64,000 bases of DNA, from the NCBI RefSeq assembly GCF_002056795.1, contig NZ_CP020104.1:4041001-4105000 (forward strand). The letters run 5' to 3'. This DNA comes from Spirosoma aerolatum (GTDB lineage Bacteria > Bacteroidota > Bacteroidia > Cytophagales > Spirosomataceae). The translations under genes and the position numbers were made by a program. The notes beneath the pieces are model-generated. The model worked only from the letters and a program-made list of their open reading frames with translations. It did not search any database and had not been told where the DNA came from. Positions 62,623-64,000 of the stretch are shown one piece after another; within the stretch, counting starts at the first letter, position 1; the number at the start of each line of letters is the position of its first letter.

Positions 62623-62763
62623 TTATACCGTTACTTTTTGAAAATCAATCTCCCGATTCTCTTTCTGCCAGCGTGCCCGGTTTTTCAGATACCAGGCCGA
62701 TAGGCCACCCACCACGGCCGCACCGAGCAGAAGCGGGATGGATTTCTTTAGTTTCTTATTCAT
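62623..62763 (-). CDS. 46-residue single-span membrane protein
   Basis: ATG 62763 (MNKKLKKS), after which the hydrophobic stretch IPLLLGAAVVGGLSAWYL forms one helix; a basic and acidic tail follows. The longer frame from 62811 reads into the previous gene. The start overlaps the stop of the upstream gene by 8 nt, so they are coupled. Confidence 0.62.
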   Translation of the reverse strand: MNKKLKKSIPLLLGAAVVGGLSAWYLKNRARWQKENREIDFQKVTV

Positions 62764-63001
62764 GGGTAGTTTGTGGGGTTTCTTTTTGGGCATCTTTGGC
62801 AAACAGGCCATTTAAGAAGGTACCAATACCGGTAATCATCAGGTGCCAATCGTGCATGACATACGCCTTGTACAGAATCGGCACGGCCAGGCCCAGCGCG
62901 GTAATCGTCGTTCGGGGATTGTGCAGAGCCGCAAACACAAAATCCGACCAGACGCGTAGGAGCCGGTTTGCTTGCGAGGTTTTCGTTTTGCGCGGTGCCA
63001 T
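62756..63001 (-). CDS. holin-like small membrane protein
   Basis: 81 residues. A basic start (APRKTKTSQANRLLR), two moderately hydrophobic segments (~22-50 and ~52-70: TITALGLAVPILYKAYVM; HLMITGIGTFLNGLFA), and a polar tail. Size and layout fit class II holins, and a lytic transglycosylase is two genes downstream. By-eye assignment; it could be another virion membrane protein. Confidence 0.6.
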   Translation of the reverse strand: MAPRKTKTSQANRLLRVWSDFVFAALHNPRTTITALGLAVPILYKAYVMHDWHLMITGIGTFLNGLFAKDAQKETPQTTHE

Positions 63002-63002
63002 G

Positions 63003-63107
63003 TTACTTATTGATCTCCCGAATGTTTAGGTAGAGTTTGGTTAAATCAGCGACGATAGCGACCACGGCCGCTATGATCAGAATGTCCCGTAATCTAATCT
63101 TCTTCAT
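63003..63107 (-). CDS. 34-residue membrane peptide
   Basis: ATG 63107 (MKKIRLRD), one helix ILIIAAVVAIVADLTKLYL, then a short tail. Below the usual size cut, but it fills the gap precisely: it overlaps the upstream gene by 14 nt and ends 1 nt before the next start. Confidence 0.55.
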   Translation of the reverse strand: MKKIRLRDILIIAAVVAIVADLTKLYLNIREINK

Positions 63108-63369
63108 GGTTATCGTCCGGTTGAGTCCCCTGTGTCGCGATATACTTCTTGGTAATCCCCCACTCGCGGTACACCCGCATACACAGCCAGGCAATCGACA
63201 ACAGAGAAATGATAATCGTGAGTAGCCCGTTGATGGTGGCCATGCTGAACAGGGGGATAAGGTTGAGTGGAATAGCCAGGCCTGTGCAGATACCACCGGC
63301 GATGTCTACTTCGTCGGGCTGTTCGGCCAGCTCAAATAGGAGCCAGAATCGTTGGATCAGCAGTTTCAT
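63094..63369 (-). CDS. small two-span membrane protein
   Basis: 91 residues. Two hydrophobic helices (GGICTGLAIPLNLIPLF and GLLTIIISLLSIAWLCM), a basic bend (RVYREWGITKKY) and an acidic tail (DDNHEED). Its ATG is 1 nt past the TAA of the upstream gene. No family recognised. Confidence 0.65.
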   Translation of the reverse strand: MKLLIQRFWLLFELAEQPDEVDIAGGICTGLAIPLNLIPLFSMATINGLLTIIISLLSIAWLCMRVYREWGITKKYIATQGTQPDDNHEED

Positions 63370-63370
63370 A

Positions 63371-64000
63371 TTAGTAGGGCGTTACAACAAAGTCATCCAG
63401 GTAGATTGATTCGCCACCAGCACCCCAGCCAGATCCGTTAATTTCGATGTAGAGGTGAGTAGCCCAAAACGGTGCCCGGTAGGGATACGGCATCGTTATC
63501 AGTGTCCAGTCCAGAGCAGCAGCCGAAAGCGTTGTATCGGGCGCTGCGAAGTTTTCAATTCGCTTGAGCGACGGCAAACCGGCCGAATCCACATAAAAAC
63601 CGCCCCCCCAGTTGAACGTATGGTAGAGAATTCCTATTGATGATCCCGGCTTCTTAATCCAGTACTCAAGCCCCAGTAAGGCACCGGGTTTAATCGGCAC
63701 CATCACAGCGATACGTGATTCAGATCCGCCACCAAAAGGCTTGCTCCATTTCAGCGACTGTGTACCTGAATGGAAATAGGTAGGTGAAAGATCCAGGTTA
63801 CTGTTGGTTACGTGCAGGGCATCCGTTCGGCTACCAATCCCAACGCTATCCGCTCGCCAGTGATCAATCACCGAGGCACTCGTAAACCCACCATCCAGCA
63901 ATACATTGGCAGCATCGGATAGGATCAGCGCGTTATTCGTCACTGGGCTATAGCTACGTACGCCTTCGACTTTCACGTTCGCGGCTGCATTGCCCCCAAC
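63371..64000 (-). CDS. carbohydrate-binding-like C-terminal region of a larger protein (partial)
   Basis: The frame stays open from the window edge; a GTG at 63976 is not a convincing start, so the N-terminus lies beyond 64000. At least 209 codons. The pattern FLDGG-like start (VLLDGGFTSASVIDHW), YFHSGTQSLKW, LEYWIKKP, LDWTLITMP and YLDDFVVTPY fits a CBM4/9-type jelly roll. As the first visible gene of the operon it may be the end of a receptor-binding or spike protein. Confidence 0.65.
   Translation of the reverse strand, partial: VGGNAAANVKVEGVRSYSPVTNNALILSDAANVLLDGGFTSASVIDHWRADSVGIGSRTDALHVTNSNLDLSPTYFHSGTQSLKWSKPFGGGSESRIAVMVPIKPGALLGLEYWIKKPGSSIGILYHTFNWGGGFYVDSAGLPSLKRIENFAAPDTTLSAAALDWTLITMPYPYRAPFWATHLYIEINGSGWGAGGESIYLDDFVVTPY

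Larger units (their letters stand above)
52995..64000. mobile_element. integrated element at tRNA-Ser, right end outside window
   Basis: Begins at the T arm of the tRNA-Ser gene. Contents: tyrosine recombinase, three small plus-strand genes, then a minus-strand operon of lytic enzymes and many small membrane proteins. No second copy of the tRNA 3' end was found up to 64000, so the far attachment site should lie beyond the window. Prophage identity is inferred. Confidence 0.65.

Overview
The window looks like a chromosome segment of a Bacteroidota bacterium, most likely a Cytophagales relative of Spirosoma. The evidence is a type IX secretion C-terminal domain, a MurF-Alr fusion, LytTR two-component pairs, DUF4403 and ThuA/sugar-dehydrogenase proteins, and promoters of the Bacteroidota type (TTG, about 19 nt, TAnnTTTG) in front of both tRNA genes. 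Genus is an inference. No rRNA, CRISPR array or insertion sequence was seen.

Layout. 1-19.7 kb: ordinary chromosomal genes: a cut-off Rpn-type nuclease, a DUF255 thioredoxin-fold protein, a secreted T9SS protein, hydrolase and UMF1-type transporter, tRNA-Val(GAC), AraC regulator plus FAD monooxygenase, a Tat-exported Gfo/Idh/MocA oxidoreductase, a redoxin/TlpA protein, DUF2236, cupin, GH30, SulP and a methyltransferase. 19.8-28.9 kb: a phosphorelay block (LytTR regulator, Hpt protein, ECF sigma factor, CheB, CheR, a lone receiver, a 1200-residue CHASE3 hybrid kinase with three receivers, and a REC-PAS kinase); there are no chemoreceptor or flagellar genes around it. 29-36.6 kb: GH2, MurF-Alr, CorA and a lipoprotein. 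36.6-46.5 kb: S41 protease, LytS/LytR-like pair, AlkA-type glycosylase, then a ThuA/sugar-dehydrogenase locus facing a NUDIX-winged-helix regulator across a perfect palindrome. 46.6-52.8 kb: DUF4403, a small Cys-rich membrane protein, DinB, inositol phosphatase, Uma2 and PurL.

At 52.93 kb a tRNA-Ser(UGA) is followed by a tyrosine recombinase and a different kind of DNA that runs off the right edge. After a few small plus-strand genes there is one tight minus-strand operon of at least 15 genes (64.0 to 56.4 kb). Most products are small membrane or coiled-coil proteins. They sit with a lytic transglycosylase, an HExxH metallopeptidase, a permuted NlpC/P60-like protein, an SGNH hydrolase, a very basic 63-residue protein and a carbohydrate-binding-like partial protein. 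No tail, portal or terminase gene is visible. I read this as part of an integrated element, possibly a non-tailed, membrane-containing prophage; capsid and packaging genes would have to lie beyond the window.

A second unusual feature is a set of eight long intergenic hairpins in four sequence families (arms of about 20 to 35 bp, several perfect). They lie right against, or overlap, the stop codon of one gene and often the start codon of the next. Several apparent N-terminal extensions of genes are translated hairpin, and starts were corrected accordingly.
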